Of a DNA stretch of 64,000 nucleotides, positions 31,869 to 41,039 are shown in pieces; the stretch's first letter is position 1; each line of letters opens with the position of its first letter. The position numbers and the translations under genes are program-made. Below the pieces are notes generated by a model. That model made no database searches. It was not told the DNA's origin and saw only the letters and a list, made by a program, of their open reading frames with translations. Origin of the DNA: Verrucomicrobiales bacterium (GTDB taxonomy: Bacteria > Verrucomicrobiota > Verrucomicrobiia > Verrucomicrobiales > DEV007); assembly GCA_016795505.1 (NCBI GenBank), contig JAEUHH010000062.1, positions 1 through 64,000 of the forward strand, given 5' to 3'.

Positions 31869-32224
31869 TCCTCGACCTCGTCAGCATGCTCCTGATCGCC
31901 GCGGGCCTCCTCTTCTTCGTCGGGGCGGCGGTTGGCTTGGTGCGTTTTCCGGACTTCTACACCCGCATGCACGCCGCCGGCAAGGGCGACACCCTGTCCA
32001 GCCTGCTGGTCATCTCCGGCTTTGCCCTGCATGAGTTCAAGGATTTCGAGGGGATGGACTTCATCCTCGCCCTCAAACTGCTGGCCATCTGTGTCTTCAT
32101 CATGATGACCAGCCCCACCAGCACCCATGCCCTCATCGACGCCGGCTACGAGGATGGCATCGAGCCGGTCATCGCGCCCGATGCCGAGAATGTCCTCGGC
32201 GATCCCACCTCCCGCCAGCCCTGA
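31865..32224 (+). CDS. mrpG: Mrp antiporter subunit G
   Basis: The ATG at 31865 overlaps the mrpF stop. The 119-residue protein shows the MnhG pattern: three helices, VGLVRFPDFYTRMHAAGKGDTL and MMTSPTSTHALIDAGY. A cytoplasmic tail of about 25 residues follows. It is the small third subunit of the E-F-G trio found in all Mrp complexes. Confidence 0.92.
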   Translation: MILDLVSMLLIAAGLLFFVGAAVGLVRFPDFYTRMHAAGKGDTLSSLLVISGFALHEFKDFEGMDFILALKLLAICVFIMMTSPTSTHALIDAGYEDGIEPVIAPDAENVLGDPTSRQP

Positions 32225-32246
32225 GCCACGACCGACCGACTGCGCC

Positions 32247-32492
32247 ATGATCGTCGCCTTCGACATCATCATCCTGATCTTTCTGGTCATCACCGCGGTG
32301 ATCAGCCTCCGGGTCCGCGACCTGCTCGGGGCCACCATGGTGCTGAGCATCTACAGCTTCCTGATGTGCCTGCTGTGGGCTGAAATGGGCGCCGTCGATG
32401 TCGCCTTCACCGAGGCGGCCGTGGGGGCCGGCGTCAGTACCGTGTTCCTCATCGCCACCATCTACCACACCCGTCGCCACTCCTCCGACTGA
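32247..32492 (+). CDS. MbhD/DUF4040-like antiporter subunit
   Basis: The ATG at 32247 gives 81 residues with helices IIILIFLVITAVISL and VLSIYSFLMCLLW and the conserved AFTEAAVGAGVSTVFLIAT. In classical seven-subunit Mrp this segment is the C-terminal part of MrpA. Here it is a free-standing subunit, as in archaeal Mbh/Mrp-like modules. It follows mrpG by 22 bp. Confidence 0.85.
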   Translation: MIVAFDIIILIFLVITAVISLRVRDLLGATMVLSIYSFLMCLLWAEMGAVDVAFTEAAVGAGVSTVFLIATIYHTRRHSSD

Positions 32493-32516
32493 GCCCCCGG
32501 CCTCCCGCGCAAACCC

Positions 32517-33293
32517 ATGAAATGGATCGGACTCATCGCTGTCGTACTCACCGGAGCACTCCTGCTCTCGGCAGTGGGCGATTTTCCCGACTTCGGCGAC
32601 CCGAAAAGCCCGGCCAACGGAGGCGTCGGCGACTTTTCCGTCTCGCAGTATTACATCACCCACACCGAGCAGGACACCAAGGTCCCCAACGTCGTCACCG
32701 CCGTATTGGCTGACTACCGCGGCTACGACACGATGTTCGAGACCACCGTGATTTTCATCGCCGGCATCGGCATCATCGCGATCCTGCGCAGCCATCCGCC
32801 CGGCGGTCGTCGCGGTCCCGCCCATCCCATCGACGCGACCGTCGACGGCGACCACCAGCGCATCATCATCGGCATCACCTGCCGGATCATGATCCCCATC
32901 ATCCAGATCTTCGCCCTCTACGTCGTCGCCCACGGCCATCACAGTCCCGGCGGCGGCTTCCAGGGCGGCGTCATGCTCGGAGCCAGCTTCATCCTGATCG
33001 GTCTGTCCCGCGACTTGCAGGCCGCCCTCGCCCGGTTCTCGGAAAGGCGATTCATCGTCCTCGCCTGCCTCGGCGTCGCCATCTACGCCGGCTTCGGCCT
33101 GCTTTGCCTGTTGCTGGAAAGGAACTTCCTCGACTACGGCGTCCTCGACGGCTTCTTCCACACCGATCCCGTCATGGCCCGCTCGCACGGCATCTTCGCC
33201 GTCGAGGTCGGTGTCGCCTTCACCGTCACAGCCATCATGTTCGCCATCTACGCCAATCTTTCGTCGAAAGGTCGCCTCGACGAAGGCCTGTGA
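32517..33293 (+). CDS. mrpB: MrpB with fused MbhE-like N-terminal part
   Basis: The 258-residue protein begins with a helix and an extracytoplasmic loop, then TMFETTVIFIAGIGIIAILR, which corresponds to the MbhE-like piece. It continues with the MnhB domain from about residue 118 (RIMIPIIQIFALYVVAHGHHSPGGGFQGGVMLG). The HGHHSPGGGFQGG loop is the MnhB hallmark. The split of MrpA-type pieces into neighbouring subunits is consistent along the operon. Confidence 0.88.
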   Translation: MKWIGLIAVVLTGALLLSAVGDFPDFGDPKSPANGGVGDFSVSQYYITHTEQDTKVPNVVTAVLADYRGYDTMFETTVIFIAGIGIIAILRSHPPGGRRGPAHPIDATVDGDHQRIIIGITCRIMIPIIQIFALYVVAHGHHSPGGGFQGGVMLGASFILIGLSRDLQAALARFSERRFIVLACLGVAIYAGFGLLCLLLERNFLDYGVLDGFFHTDPVMARSHGIFAVEVGVAFTVTAIMFAIYANLSSKGRLDEGL

Positions 33294-33319
33294 CCGGCCG
33301 CCTGACTCCCCGACCCGCC

Positions 33320-33763
33320 ATGGATCTGCTGAACCAGTATCTCATCCCCCATTTCAACTACTGGGCCTACGTGATCCTGATGATGATCGGGATGCACGCC
33401 ATGATCGTGAAGAACAACCTGATCAAGAAGCTGATCGGGATGTCCATCTTCCAGACCGCCATCATCCTTTTCTACGTGTCCATCGGCGTCAAGGAAGGCG
33501 CCGACATCCCCGTGCTGCACCACCATGCCCCGGAGGTCGCGGAAAGCCACACGCCTGCCGCTGATCCTCACCACGCCGTCGATCCCGACCACTACGCGAA
33601 TCCCCTGCCGCATGTCCTCATGCTGACCGCCATCGTCGTCGGCGTCTCCACCCTCGGCATGGCCCTCGCCATTTCGCAGTCCATCTACAAGGACTTCGAC
33701 ACTCTGGAGGAAAACGAGATTCTCGCCAAAATCAAACAGGGAGGGCCCGGCATCGATGTCTGA
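33320..33763 (+). CDS. mrpC: Mrp antiporter subunit C (NuoK-like)
   Basis: The ATG at 33320 gives 147 residues with three helices. The NuoK/MnhC motif region reads NLIKKLIGMSIFQTAIILFYVSIG, and the last helix LTAIVVGVSTLGMALAIS is typical. A His-rich loop (LHHHAPEVAESHTPAADPHH) faces the outside and is longer than usual. The 3' end overlaps mrpD by 8 bp. Confidence 0.9.
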   Translation: MDLLNQYLIPHFNYWAYVILMMIGMHAMIVKNNLIKKLIGMSIFQTAIILFYVSIGVKEGADIPVLHHHAPEVAESHTPAADPHHAVDPDHYANPLPHVLMLTAIVVGVSTLGMALAISQSIYKDFDTLEENEILAKIKQGGPGIDV

Positions 33764-35345
33764 GCAGTTGCCCGCCATCCTGCTGGTCGCACCCCTCTTC
33801 GGCGCCCTGTTGATCGGCGTGGCGTCGCCGGGCGATCCGCGGCGCGCCTTTCCCATCGTCCTGCTGTCGCTGTCGATCTCACTGGCGGCCACCGTCGCCC
33901 TGTTGACGAAAGTGGTGTCCTCAGGACCGGTCGACTACTTCCTGGGCGGCTGGGCGGAACCGCTCGGCATCGGCATCCAACTGCGCGTCGATGGCATCAA
34001 TGCCCTGATCCTCGTCTTCATCGCCCTCATCGGGCTGCTCACCGCCATTTTCTCCTATCGCGGCCCCGACGACGGCGAGCCCACCGACAAGGCGCCCCTG
34101 TTTTACATCCTGTATCTGCTCCTCTGCGTGGGATTGCTGGGCATCACCATCACGGGCGACGCCTTCAATGTCTTCGTCCTCGTCGAGATCGCCTCCCTGA
34201 CCAGCTACGGCCTGGTGGCGATGGGTTCCAGCCCGCGCGGCACCCTGGCGGCCTTCAACTACATCATCATGGGGACCATCGGCGCCTCCTTCTACCTCCT
34301 CGGCGTCGGCTATCTCTACATGCGCACCGGGGCGCTGAACATGGCCCAGATCCACTCCCTCATCGCCCTGCCCGAAGTCGCCGCCTCGCAGACGATCCTG
34401 GTCGCCTTCCTGCTCATCCTCGTCGGCGTGTGGATCAAGATGGCCTTTTTCCCGCTCTACGGCTGGTTGCCGAATGCCTACACCTACTGCCCCTCGGGCG
34501 CGAGCGGCATCCTCGCTCCGCTCGTCACCAAAGTCTCGGTCTATGTGATGATCCGGGTGATGCTCAGCGTCTTCGGCGCCGGCTGGGTCTTCCAGAGCGC
34601 CGGCTGGAGCCAGACCGTCGTCTGGCTCGCCGTCATCGCCATCCTCGCCGGCTCCTTCATTGCCCTGGCCCAGGTCGAGCTGAAAAAGATGCTCTCCTAC
34701 CTCATCGTTGCCGAAGTCGGCTACATGGTCGGCGGAGCCTGGCTCGCCAACCACTGGGGCATGGTCGGCGCGATCTACCACATCCTCGCCGACGCCGCGA
34801 TGACGCTCTGCCTCTTCCTGGCGGCCAACATCTTCGTCAAACACGCCGGCGGTGGTCGCATCGACCGGCTCGAGGGCCTCTTCCGCCGGATGCCCGTCGT
34901 CGCGGGCGCCTTCGTCGTTGGTGCGCTGTCCATGATCGGCGTGCCGCCGACCGGCGGTTTCTTCAGCAAGTGGTATCTCATCCGCGGCGGCATCGAAGCC
35001 GGCCAGTGGCCTTTCGTGGCCGCCCTGATCCTCTCCAGCCTGGTGAATGCGGTGCTGTTTTTCCGCATCTTCGAAGTGGCCCACTTCGGGCGCAAACCCG
35101 CCGACGGCCACCACCACCATCCGCCCCACGCCGACGGAGAGCCGTCTCCGGAGCAACAGGGTACCATCGGAGAGACAACCGGGTCTGATCGGAAACCGCG
35201 CCTCACCGCCGTGGCGCCCCTCGTCGCCGCGGCCGCTCTGGTCCTGCTGGTCGGCATCTTCTCCGGTCCCATCGTCGAAATCATCCGCGGGGCTCTCCAG
35301 GGGATGCCCCACGTGGGCGCCGCCGCCCCCCTCATCGGCCGCTGA
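33756..35345 (+). CDS. mrpD: Mrp antiporter subunit D (NuoN/M-like)
   Basis: The 529-residue polytopic protein has about 14 helices. The proton-channel motifs are visible: a glutamate in LVEIASLTSYGLVAMG, the WIKMAFFPLYGWLPNAY helix lysine, and AQVELKKMLSYLIVAEVGYM. Near the C-terminus a His-rich loop runs into EQQGTIGETTGSDRK, which is encoded by a copy of the dispersed repeat inserted in frame before the last helix. This does not break the core fold. It overlaps mrpC by 8 bp. Confidence 0.92.
   Translation: MSEQLPAILLVAPLFGALLIGVASPGDPRRAFPIVLLSLSISLAATVALLTKVVSSGPVDYFLGGWAEPLGIGIQLRVDGINALILVFIALIGLLTAIFSYRGPDDGEPTDKAPLFYILYLLLCVGLLGITITGDAFNVFVLVEIASLTSYGLVAMGSSPRGTLAAFNYIIMGTIGASFYLLGVGYLYMRTGALNMAQIHSLIALPEVAASQTILVAFLLILVGVWIKMAFFPLYGWLPNAYTYCPSGASGILAPLVTKVSVYVMIRVMLSVFGAGWVFQSAGWSQTVVWLAVIAILAGSFIALAQVELKKMLSYLIVAEVGYMVGGAWLANHWGMVGAIYHILADAAMTLCLFLAANIFVKHAGGGRIDRLEGLFRRMPVVAGAFVVGALSMIGVPPTGGFFSKWYLIRGGIEAGQWPFVAALILSSLVNAVLFFRIFEVAHFGRKPADGHHHHPPHADGEPSPEQQGTIGETTGSDRKPRLTAVAPLVAAAALVLLVGIFSGPIVEIIRGALQGMPHVGAAAPLIGR
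35151..35193. repeat. Dispersed palindromic repeat, copy C (in frame inside mrpD)
   Basis: Two units (AACAGGGTACCATCGG and ACCGGGTCTGATCGG) lie in the coding sequence of mrpD and are translated as QQGTIGETTGSDRK in the loop before its last membrane helix. Confidence 0.8.
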
Positions 35346-35374
35346 CCACTGCCATCGATCGCCCCGACTTTTCC

Positions 35375-36877
35375 ATGCCAACCGTCATCCACAGTTCGCT
35401 TCCCCTCTGGGCCTGCCTCGCCTCGCTGCTGGCCGCGCCGGTGATCGTGCTGTTCGGGCGGGAGCCGACCCTGCGCGAGGCGACCACCTTCGCCGCCGGC
35501 CTGCTCAAGTTCGGGCTCGTCCTCGCCATGCTACCGTGGGTGCTGGACGGCAGGACGGTGGAGTACACCCTCATCGAGGGGATCGGCGGCATCCACGCCC
35601 CCATCCGCTTCCGCGTCGACGGGCTGGGCATGCTCTTCGCCCTCGTCGCCTCCAGCCTTTGGATCGTCACCTCGCTCTATGCGGTCGGCTACATGCGCGG
35701 CCTCCACGAGCACTCCCAGACGCGATTTTTTGCCTTTTTCGCCATTTCGCTGTCGGCCACCCTGGGGGTCGCCTTCGCCGGCAACCTGCTCACGCTGTAT
35801 CTGTTCTACGAGATGCTCTCGCTCTCGACCTGGCCGCTGGTGACCCATCATCAGGACAAGGAGGCCCGCAGCGGCGGACGCACCTATCTGGCTTATCTCG
35901 TCGGCACGTCGATCGGCTTTGCCCTGCCGGCCCTGATCTACACCTGGGTCAAAACAGGCGGCGAGATTTCCTTCGGCCCCGAGGGCATCCTGGCCTCGAC
36001 GGACATCGGCCCGGCCCAGGGGATGATCCTGCTGCTCGCCTTTGTCTTCGGTTTTTCCAAAGCCGGACTCATGCCCTTCCACTCCTGGCTGCCCGCCGCC
36101 ATGGTGGCGCCGACACCTGTCTCGGCCCTGCTGCATGCCGTGGCGGTGGTAAAGGTGGGCGTCTTCTGCGTGATCCGCGTCTTCACCGGCGTCTTCGGCG
36201 TCGATCTGCTCTCCCGCCTGGGGGTCGCCACGGTGATCTCGTGGATCGCCGGCTTCACCGTGCTCGCCTCCTCGCTCATCGCGATGAGCCAGGACAATCT
36301 GAAACGCCGGCTCGCCTTTTCCACCATCGGCCAGCTCGCCTACATCGTGCTGGGCGTGTCCCTGCTCAGTGGTCATGCCGTGCAGGGCTCGATGATGCAC
36401 ATCGCGATGCACGCCTTTGGCAAGATCACTCTCTTCTTCTGCGCCGGCGCCATCTTCGTCGCCACGGGGCGGAAGTACGTGAGCCAGTTGGACGGACTCG
36501 GCCGCCGCATGCCGGTGACGATGGCCGCCTTCGCCATCGGCGCGCTCAGCGTGACCGGCCTGCCGCCCACGGGCGGCCTGCTCAGCAAGTTTTACCTCGT
36601 CTGGGGCGCCGCCGAAGCCCATCAGCCCGCCCTGCTGGCGGTCTATCTGATCAGCTCGGTGCTGAACGGCGTCTATTTCTTCCCCATCATCCACCGGGCC
36701 TTCTTCCGCCCTCCCATCGACGCCGGCGAAGACACCCCCGGCACCGGCTGTTGTGCGGGCGAGGCGCCCCTGGCCTGCGTGGTGCCGCTCTCGATCACCG
36801 CCGTCGCCTCCGTGCTTCTGTTTTTCTTCCCCGGCCTGCTCTACGACCTGTCCGCGCTGATGACCGGCGGAAAGTGA
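35375..36877 (+). CDS. Second NuoL/M/N-like antiporter subunit
   Basis: The 500-residue polytopic protein belongs to the same superfamily as MrpD. It has TLYLFYEMLSLSTWPLVTHHQ (channel glutamate), FSKAGLMPFHSWLPAAMVAPTPVSALLHAVAVVKVG (channel lysine and histidine helix) and MSQDNLKRRLAFSTIGQLAYIVLG. It follows mrpD by 29 bp. Classical Mrp has one MrpA and one MrpD; this is an additional proton-pumping-type unit, most like a NuoM/MbhH-type subunit. Confidence 0.88.
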   Translation: MPTVIHSSLPLWACLASLLAAPVIVLFGREPTLREATTFAAGLLKFGLVLAMLPWVLDGRTVEYTLIEGIGGIHAPIRFRVDGLGMLFALVASSLWIVTSLYAVGYMRGLHEHSQTRFFAFFAISLSATLGVAFAGNLLTLYLFYEMLSLSTWPLVTHHQDKEARSGGRTYLAYLVGTSIGFALPALIYTWVKTGGEISFGPEGILASTDIGPAQGMILLLAFVFGFSKAGLMPFHSWLPAAMVAPTPVSALLHAVAVVKVGVFCVIRVFTGVFGVDLLSRLGVATVISWIAGFTVLASSLIAMSQDNLKRRLAFSTIGQLAYIVLGVSLLSGHAVQGSMMHIAMHAFGKITLFFCAGAIFVATGRKYVSQLDGLGRRMPVTMAAFAIGALSVTGLPPTGGLLSKFYLVWGAAEAHQPALLAVYLISSVLNGVYFFPIIHRAFFRPPIDAGEDTPGTGCCAGEAPLACVVPLSITAVASVLLFFFPGLLYDLSALMTGGK

Positions 36878-36905
36878 CCTCATCACGTGCCGCATTTTCC
36901 CACCC

Positions 36906-37100
36906 ATGGCCAACCCGAACGATACCGCCCCGCTCCAGCAGTTGAAGCACGACGCCGTGCCGGGCTACCCGCGCGCCTTCCTGATCTGCTTCGCTGTGAT
37001 GGCCCTGTATCTCCTGCTCATCCTGATCAGCTCCCCCGGTCCGGCCGCATCCCACCATCCTCACCCGAACCATGACGACTCCTCCGCCCCATCCCACTGA
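36906..37100 (+). CDS. Small membrane protein of the antiporter operon
   Basis: The 64-residue protein has one membrane helix (AFLICFAVMALYLLLILIS) and a His/Pro/Asp-rich tail (ASHHPHPNHDDSSAPSH) probably outside the membrane. It starts 28 bp after the second NuoL-like gene and overlaps the next gene by 29 bp. I do not recognise it from standard Mrp operons. The His-rich tail echoes those in MrpC and MrpD. Confidence 0.65.
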   Translation: MANPNDTAPLQQLKHDAVPGYPRAFLICFAVMALYLLLILISSPGPAASHHPHPNHDDSSAPSH

Positions 37101-37386
37101 GCCGCCCGGCTGGTTCGACCGCCCGGAGAATGTCCGGCGCGTCATCTTCGGCCTCTTCGGCGCGTGCGCTTTCTTTGTGCTGCTCGATGTCGGGTTCTGG
37201 CTGTCCGGCTTCGACAAGCACCCCCACTTCCGCTGGGAGCAGTGGCCCGGCTTCTACGCCGTCTATGGCTTCGTCGCCTGCGTGCTGCTGGTGCTGATCG
37301 CGAAACACGTGCTGAGACCGCTGGTCATGCGTGGCGAGGACTACTACGACAACGACGGGAAAGGAGGCGACGAACCCCATGCCTGA
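37072..37386 (+). CDS. Two-helix membrane protein of the antiporter operon
   Basis: The 104-residue protein has helices VIFGLFGACAFFVLLDVGFWL and FYAVYGFVACVLLVLIAKHVL, with FDKHPHFRWEQWPGFYAVYGF between them and a charged C-terminal tail (RGEDYYDNDGKGG). Its start overlaps the previous gene and its end overlaps the next NuoL-like gene by 8 bp, so it is firmly part of the operon. The family is unknown to me. A structural or assembly role is likely. Confidence 0.7.
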   Translation: MTTPPPHPTEPPGWFDRPENVRRVIFGLFGACAFFVLLDVGFWLSGFDKHPHFRWEQWPGFYAVYGFVACVLLVLIAKHVLRPLVMRGEDYYDNDGKGGDEPHA

Positions 37387-39175
37387 GGCCGTCCCGCCCT
37401 TTGTGATTTACCTGATCGGCGCCGCCCTGGTGCCGCTCCTGTCCGGTCGTGTCCGCCAGGTGGCCGCCCTCCTGGTGCCGGTGCTCGGCATGGCCAATTT
37501 CTTCCTCATTGACGCCGGCACCCACTGGACCGTGCCGCTGCTCGACTTCGAGCTCATCCTCGGCCGCGCCGACGCCCGCAGCCTGCTGTTTCTCAACATC
37601 TTCACCGTCCTCTCCTTCGTCGGCATCCTCTACATCCTCCGCGACAACCGGCCGCTCGACCTCGCCGCCGGCCTGCTCTACTCCGGTTGCGCCATGGGCG
37701 TGGTCATGGCCGGCGATCTGGTGACCCTGTTCCTGTTCTGGGAAATGCTCACCCTCGGCGCGACTCTCTGCCTCCTCGCCCGGCGCACCGCGGCGTCCGC
37801 GCAGGCCGCCTACCGCTATCTGCTCGTCCACGTGATGGGTGGCGTGCTGTTGCTGGCCGGTCTGGCCCTGCACCTCGCCGGCGGCGGCAGCCTCGCCTTT
37901 GACCGCATCGACCTCGAGGGCCCCGGCGCCTTGCTCATCTTCCTCGGCTTTGGCGTCAATTGTGCCTGGCCCCTGCTCGGCGCCTGGCTCACCGACACCT
38001 ATCCCGAGGCTTCCATCGGCGGCGTGGTCTTCATGGCCACCTTCACCACCAAGACCGCCGTCTACGTGCTCTCCCGCACCTTCCCCGGCGAACCGTCCCT
38101 GATCTGGATCGGCATGGCCATGGCGACGATCCCGATCTTTTACGCCGTGATCGAAAACGACCTGCGCCGGGTCCTCGCCTACAGCCTGATCAATCAGGTG
38201 GGCTTCATGGTCGTCGGCGTCGGCCTCGGGACGCCACTCTCGCTCAACGGCACCTACGCCCACGCGTATTGCCACATCCTCTACAAGGCCCTGCTCTTCA
38301 TGTCCATCGGTTCCGTCATCTACCGCACCGGACGGTCGAAGGCCACCGAGCTCGGCGGGCTCTACCGCTCCATGCCGTGGACCTGCCTCTTTTGTTGTGT
38401 CGGCGCGGCCAGCATCTCCGCCTTTCCCCTGTTCAGCGGATTCGTCAGCAAATCCATGATCATGAGCGCCGCCGCCGGCGAAGGTCACACCCTCGTCTGG
38501 CTCGCCCTCCTGTTCGCCTCGGCCGGTGTCTTCCACCACGCCGGCATCAAGATCCCCTTCTTCGCCTTTTTCTCCCACGACTCCGGCATCCGGTGTCAGG
38601 AAGCCCCGCTCAATCAGCTGCTCGCCATGGCCATCGTGGCTTTCCTCTGCGTCTTCGTCGGCACCTTCCCCGATGCCTTCCTCTACCCCATGCTGCCGCA
38701 TGCCGAAGCGACCTACGTCCCCTACACCGTCGGACACGTCGCCGACCAGTTGTCCCTGCTCCTGTTCAGCGCCCTGGCCTTCACCCTGTTGATGCGGGCC
38801 GGTCTCTATCCCGCCGAGATCCGCTCCACCAACCTTGATGCCGACTGGTTGTATCGCAAAGGCGGCCGGCTCGCCTATCGCGTCTTCGATCCCCTGCTCA
38901 ACGGACTGAACCGCGCCGCCGCCCGGCTCGTCGTCGGCCGGATCGTGCCCGCCGTGTCCCGGTTCTTCGCCCACGGCCCCGCCCGATTCGCCGCCGCTGC
39001 CCTGACCCCCGCCTGGCGGATCGCCGGACTGTCCGACGACGAGATTTCCCGCCGCCGCGACCAGGTCTATCTCCGCTGCGAGCGCGGCGCCTTCCCCATC
39101 GGGGTCACCGCCTGCCTCGCCGTCTTCCTGCTGGCTCTGCTGTTCATCGTCAGCACCCTGAACCACCGCCACTGA
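37379..39175 (+). CDS. Third NuoL/M/N-like antiporter subunit
   Basis: I place the start at the ATG at 37379 (MPEAVPPFVIYLIGAAL), giving 598 residues; the longer upstream frame is a shadow of the previous gene. Channel motifs read LFLFWEMLTLGATLC (glutamate), ENDLRRVLAYSLINQVGFM and AYCHILYKALLFMSIGSV (lysine). The C-terminal extension of about 150 residues, with one last helix (CLAVFLLALLFIVSTL), is longer than in the second subunit and recalls a NuoL-type arm. With MrpD and the second subunit it makes three antiporter-like units in one operon. Confidence 0.88.
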   Translation: MPEAVPPFVIYLIGAALVPLLSGRVRQVAALLVPVLGMANFFLIDAGTHWTVPLLDFELILGRADARSLLFLNIFTVLSFVGILYILRDNRPLDLAAGLLYSGCAMGVVMAGDLVTLFLFWEMLTLGATLCLLARRTAASAQAAYRYLLVHVMGGVLLLAGLALHLAGGGSLAFDRIDLEGPGALLIFLGFGVNCAWPLLGAWLTDTYPEASIGGVVFMATFTTKTAVYVLSRTFPGEPSLIWIGMAMATIPIFYAVIENDLRRVLAYSLINQVGFMVVGVGLGTPLSLNGTYAHAYCHILYKALLFMSIGSVIYRTGRSKATELGGLYRSMPWTCLFCCVGAASISAFPLFSGFVSKSMIMSAAAGEGHTLVWLALLFASAGVFHHAGIKIPFFAFFSHDSGIRCQEAPLNQLLAMAIVAFLCVFVGTFPDAFLYPMLPHAEATYVPYTVGHVADQLSLLLFSALAFTLLMRAGLYPAEIRSTNLDADWLYRKGGRLAYRVFDPLLNGLNRAAARLVVGRIVPAVSRFFAHGPARFAAAALTPAWRIAGLSDDEISRRRDQVYLRCERGAFPIGVTACLAVFLLALLFIVSTLNHRH

Positions 39176-39182
39176 CCCCGCC

Positions 39183-39779
39183 ATGTTTACCGGCATCATC
39201 GAAGCCCGCGGCGAGGTCCTGTCGCTCGCACCCGTCGCCACCGGCGCCCGGCTCACCCTGCGCGTGCCCTTCGCCGCCGACCTCGCGACCGGGGAAAGCG
39301 TCGCCGTCAATGGCGCCTGCCTCACCGCCACCGGCATCGATCCCGCCGCCGGCACCGTCGGTTTCGATCTCCTCGCCGAGACCCTGCGCGTGACCAATCT
39401 AGGTGACCTCGCCTCCGGCGATGCCGTCAATCTCGAGCGCGCCCTCGCCGTCGGCGACCGTCTCAGCGGCCATTTCGTCCAGGGACATGTCGATTGCGTG
39501 AGCGAGATCCTCGCCTGGGAGCCCGTCGGACAGGATCACCGGCTGGAGATCGCCCTGCCCCCCGCCATGGCCCGCTATGTCATCCGCAAAGGATCCCTCT
39601 GCGTCGATGGCATCTCCCTGACCGTCGCCGACCTTGCCCCCGACCGGATGACCCTCTGGATCATCCCCCACACCGCCGCCGTGACCAATCTCGGCACCGC
39701 CCGAGCCGGCAAGCGGGTGAATCTCGAGTTCGACATGCTCGCCAAGTATCTGGAACGGCTGATGGCTCCGGGGGCGTGA
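39183..39779 (+). CDS. ribE: Riboflavin synthase, alpha subunit type
   Basis: The 198-residue protein starts with the hallmark MFTGIIEARGEV and has the internal duplication of the family: FAADLATGESVAVNGACLTATG in the first barrel and YVIRKGSLCVDGISLTVADL in the second, plus GHFVQGHVD. It converts two 6,7-dimethyl-8-ribityllumazine molecules to riboflavin. It follows the antiporter operon by 7 bp, so read-through is likely. No FMN riboswitch was seen. Confidence 0.95.
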   Translation: MFTGIIEARGEVLSLAPVATGARLTLRVPFAADLATGESVAVNGACLTATGIDPAAGTVGFDLLAETLRVTNLGDLASGDAVNLERALAVGDRLSGHFVQGHVDCVSEILAWEPVGQDHRLEIALPPAMARYVIRKGSLCVDGISLTVADLAPDRMTLWIIPHTAAVTNLGTARAGKRVNLEFDMLAKYLERLMAPGA

Positions 39780-39909
39780 TGGGCCTCCCCGACCGCGGCC
39801 GGTGGTGCCATTGAGAAGCCAAAGAGGCTCAGAGCACCCCAGTGCAGTCCCCATCTTCGCGTCATCGCGCGCTTGCGTCACCCGCGGGGGATCGGCCATC
39901 ATCAGACCC

Positions 39910-40917
39910 ATGAGACAAGTCAAAATCGGAGTCATCGGTCTGGGTTGGTTCGGCGAAAAACACTGCGAAGCCTTTTCCGGCATCCCGCAGGTCGATCTGG
40001 CCGCCATCTGCACCCGCACCGAGTCCCGCCTCCAGGAAGTCGGCGACCGGTTCCGCATCGATCCGGCCAAACGCTACACGGACTACCACGCCCTGCTCGC
40101 CGATCCCGAGATCGAGGCCATCAGCATCACCACCATGTGGGATCAACACGTCGGCCCCGCCGTGGCCGCCCTGGAGGCCGGCAAGCACGTGTTCCTCGAA
40201 AAGCCCATGGCCTCCACCGTCGCCGACTGCGATGCCATCGTCGCTGCTGCCGGCCGAGCCTCGGGCCATTTTCTCGTCGGGCACATCTGCCGCTTCAATC
40301 CCCGCTACGCCGCCGCCCGCGAGGCCATCGCTGCCGGCCGCATCGGCCGGGTCATCTCCATGTATTCCCGTCGCAACCTGCCCGCCTGGGTCGGCGCCAG
40401 CGTCCTCGACAAGATCGGGCCCATCATCGGCGACTGCGTCCACGACACCGACCTCATGTTCTGGATGAGCGGGTCAAAAGCCGTCAGCGCCTACGCCCAG
40501 ACCGTCCAGGTCCGCAGCCATGCGAATCCCGACCTCGGGCAGGTCATGTATCGCCTCGAAAATGGCGCCAGTTGCATCCTCGAGTCCGTCTGGTGCCTCC
40601 CCGACACCACGCCCTTCCAGATCGATGAGCGCCTCGAAATCGTCGGCACCGAGGGCTCCGTATCCATCCACGACACCCACCCGAATCTCATGATCGTCGA
40701 CAAGGACGGCTCCCGCTGTCCCGACACCACCTACTGGCCCGACCTGCGCGGGCAGGTGCGCGGCGCCCTGCGCGACGAACTGGAGTACTTCGCCGACGGC
40801 ATCATCCGCGGTGAGCGACCCACCATCATCACCCCCGAGGAAAGCCGGGAGGCCGTCCGCGCCTGCCTCGCCGCCGAGGAGTCGGCCCGTACCGGCGCCG
40901 TGGTGCCGATCGCCTGA
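39910..40917 (+). CDS. Gfo/Idh/MocA-family oxidoreductase
   Basis: The ATG at 39910 (MRQVKIGVIGLGWFG) gives the correct Rossmann N-terminus and 335 residues; the frame upstream is spacer. GVIGLGWFGEKH binds NAD(P), and HVFLEKPMAST holds the conserved EKP lysine. GDCVHDTDLMFWMSG carries the family's catalytic D-H pattern. Such enzymes oxidise or epimerise sugars and inositols; the substrate cannot be read here. The palindromic repeat copy D lies 12 bp behind the stop. Confidence 0.92.
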   Translation: MRQVKIGVIGLGWFGEKHCEAFSGIPQVDLAAICTRTESRLQEVGDRFRIDPAKRYTDYHALLADPEIEAISITTMWDQHVGPAVAALEAGKHVFLEKPMASTVADCDAIVAAAGRASGHFLVGHICRFNPRYAAAREAIAAGRIGRVISMYSRRNLPAWVGASVLDKIGPIIGDCVHDTDLMFWMSGSKAVSAYAQTVQVRSHANPDLGQVMYRLENGASCILESVWCLPDTTPFQIDERLEIVGTEGSVSIHDTHPNLMIVDKDGSRCPDTTYWPDLRGQVRGALRDELEYFADGIIRGERPTIITPEESREAVRACLAAEESARTGAVVPIA

Positions 40918-40928
40918 CGAATCCACCG

Positions 40929-40973
40929 CCGATCAGACCCTGTCTCATCGCCGATCAAACAGGGTCTGATCGG
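40929..40973. repeat. Dispersed palindromic repeat, copy D (perfect 15-bp inverted repeat)
   Basis: CCGATCAGACCCTGT (40929-40943) is the exact reverse complement of ACAGGGTCTGATCGG (40959-40973), with a 15-nt loop. It could act as a transcription terminator for the oxidoreductase gene, although no T-run follows. Confidence 0.9.
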
Positions 40974-41039
40974 AATCACCCCGTTCCCGCTTTCCTGGGT
41001 TTGTCCCATGCCGAGCCGGCTGGGAAAACGCCCACCGGT

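Noticed and set aside
37331-37378. Longer start for the third NuoL-like subunit
   Set aside because: The extra residues are Thr-rich, hydrophilic and a shadow of the previous gene, while MPEAVPPFVIYL at 37379 starts a normal first helix.
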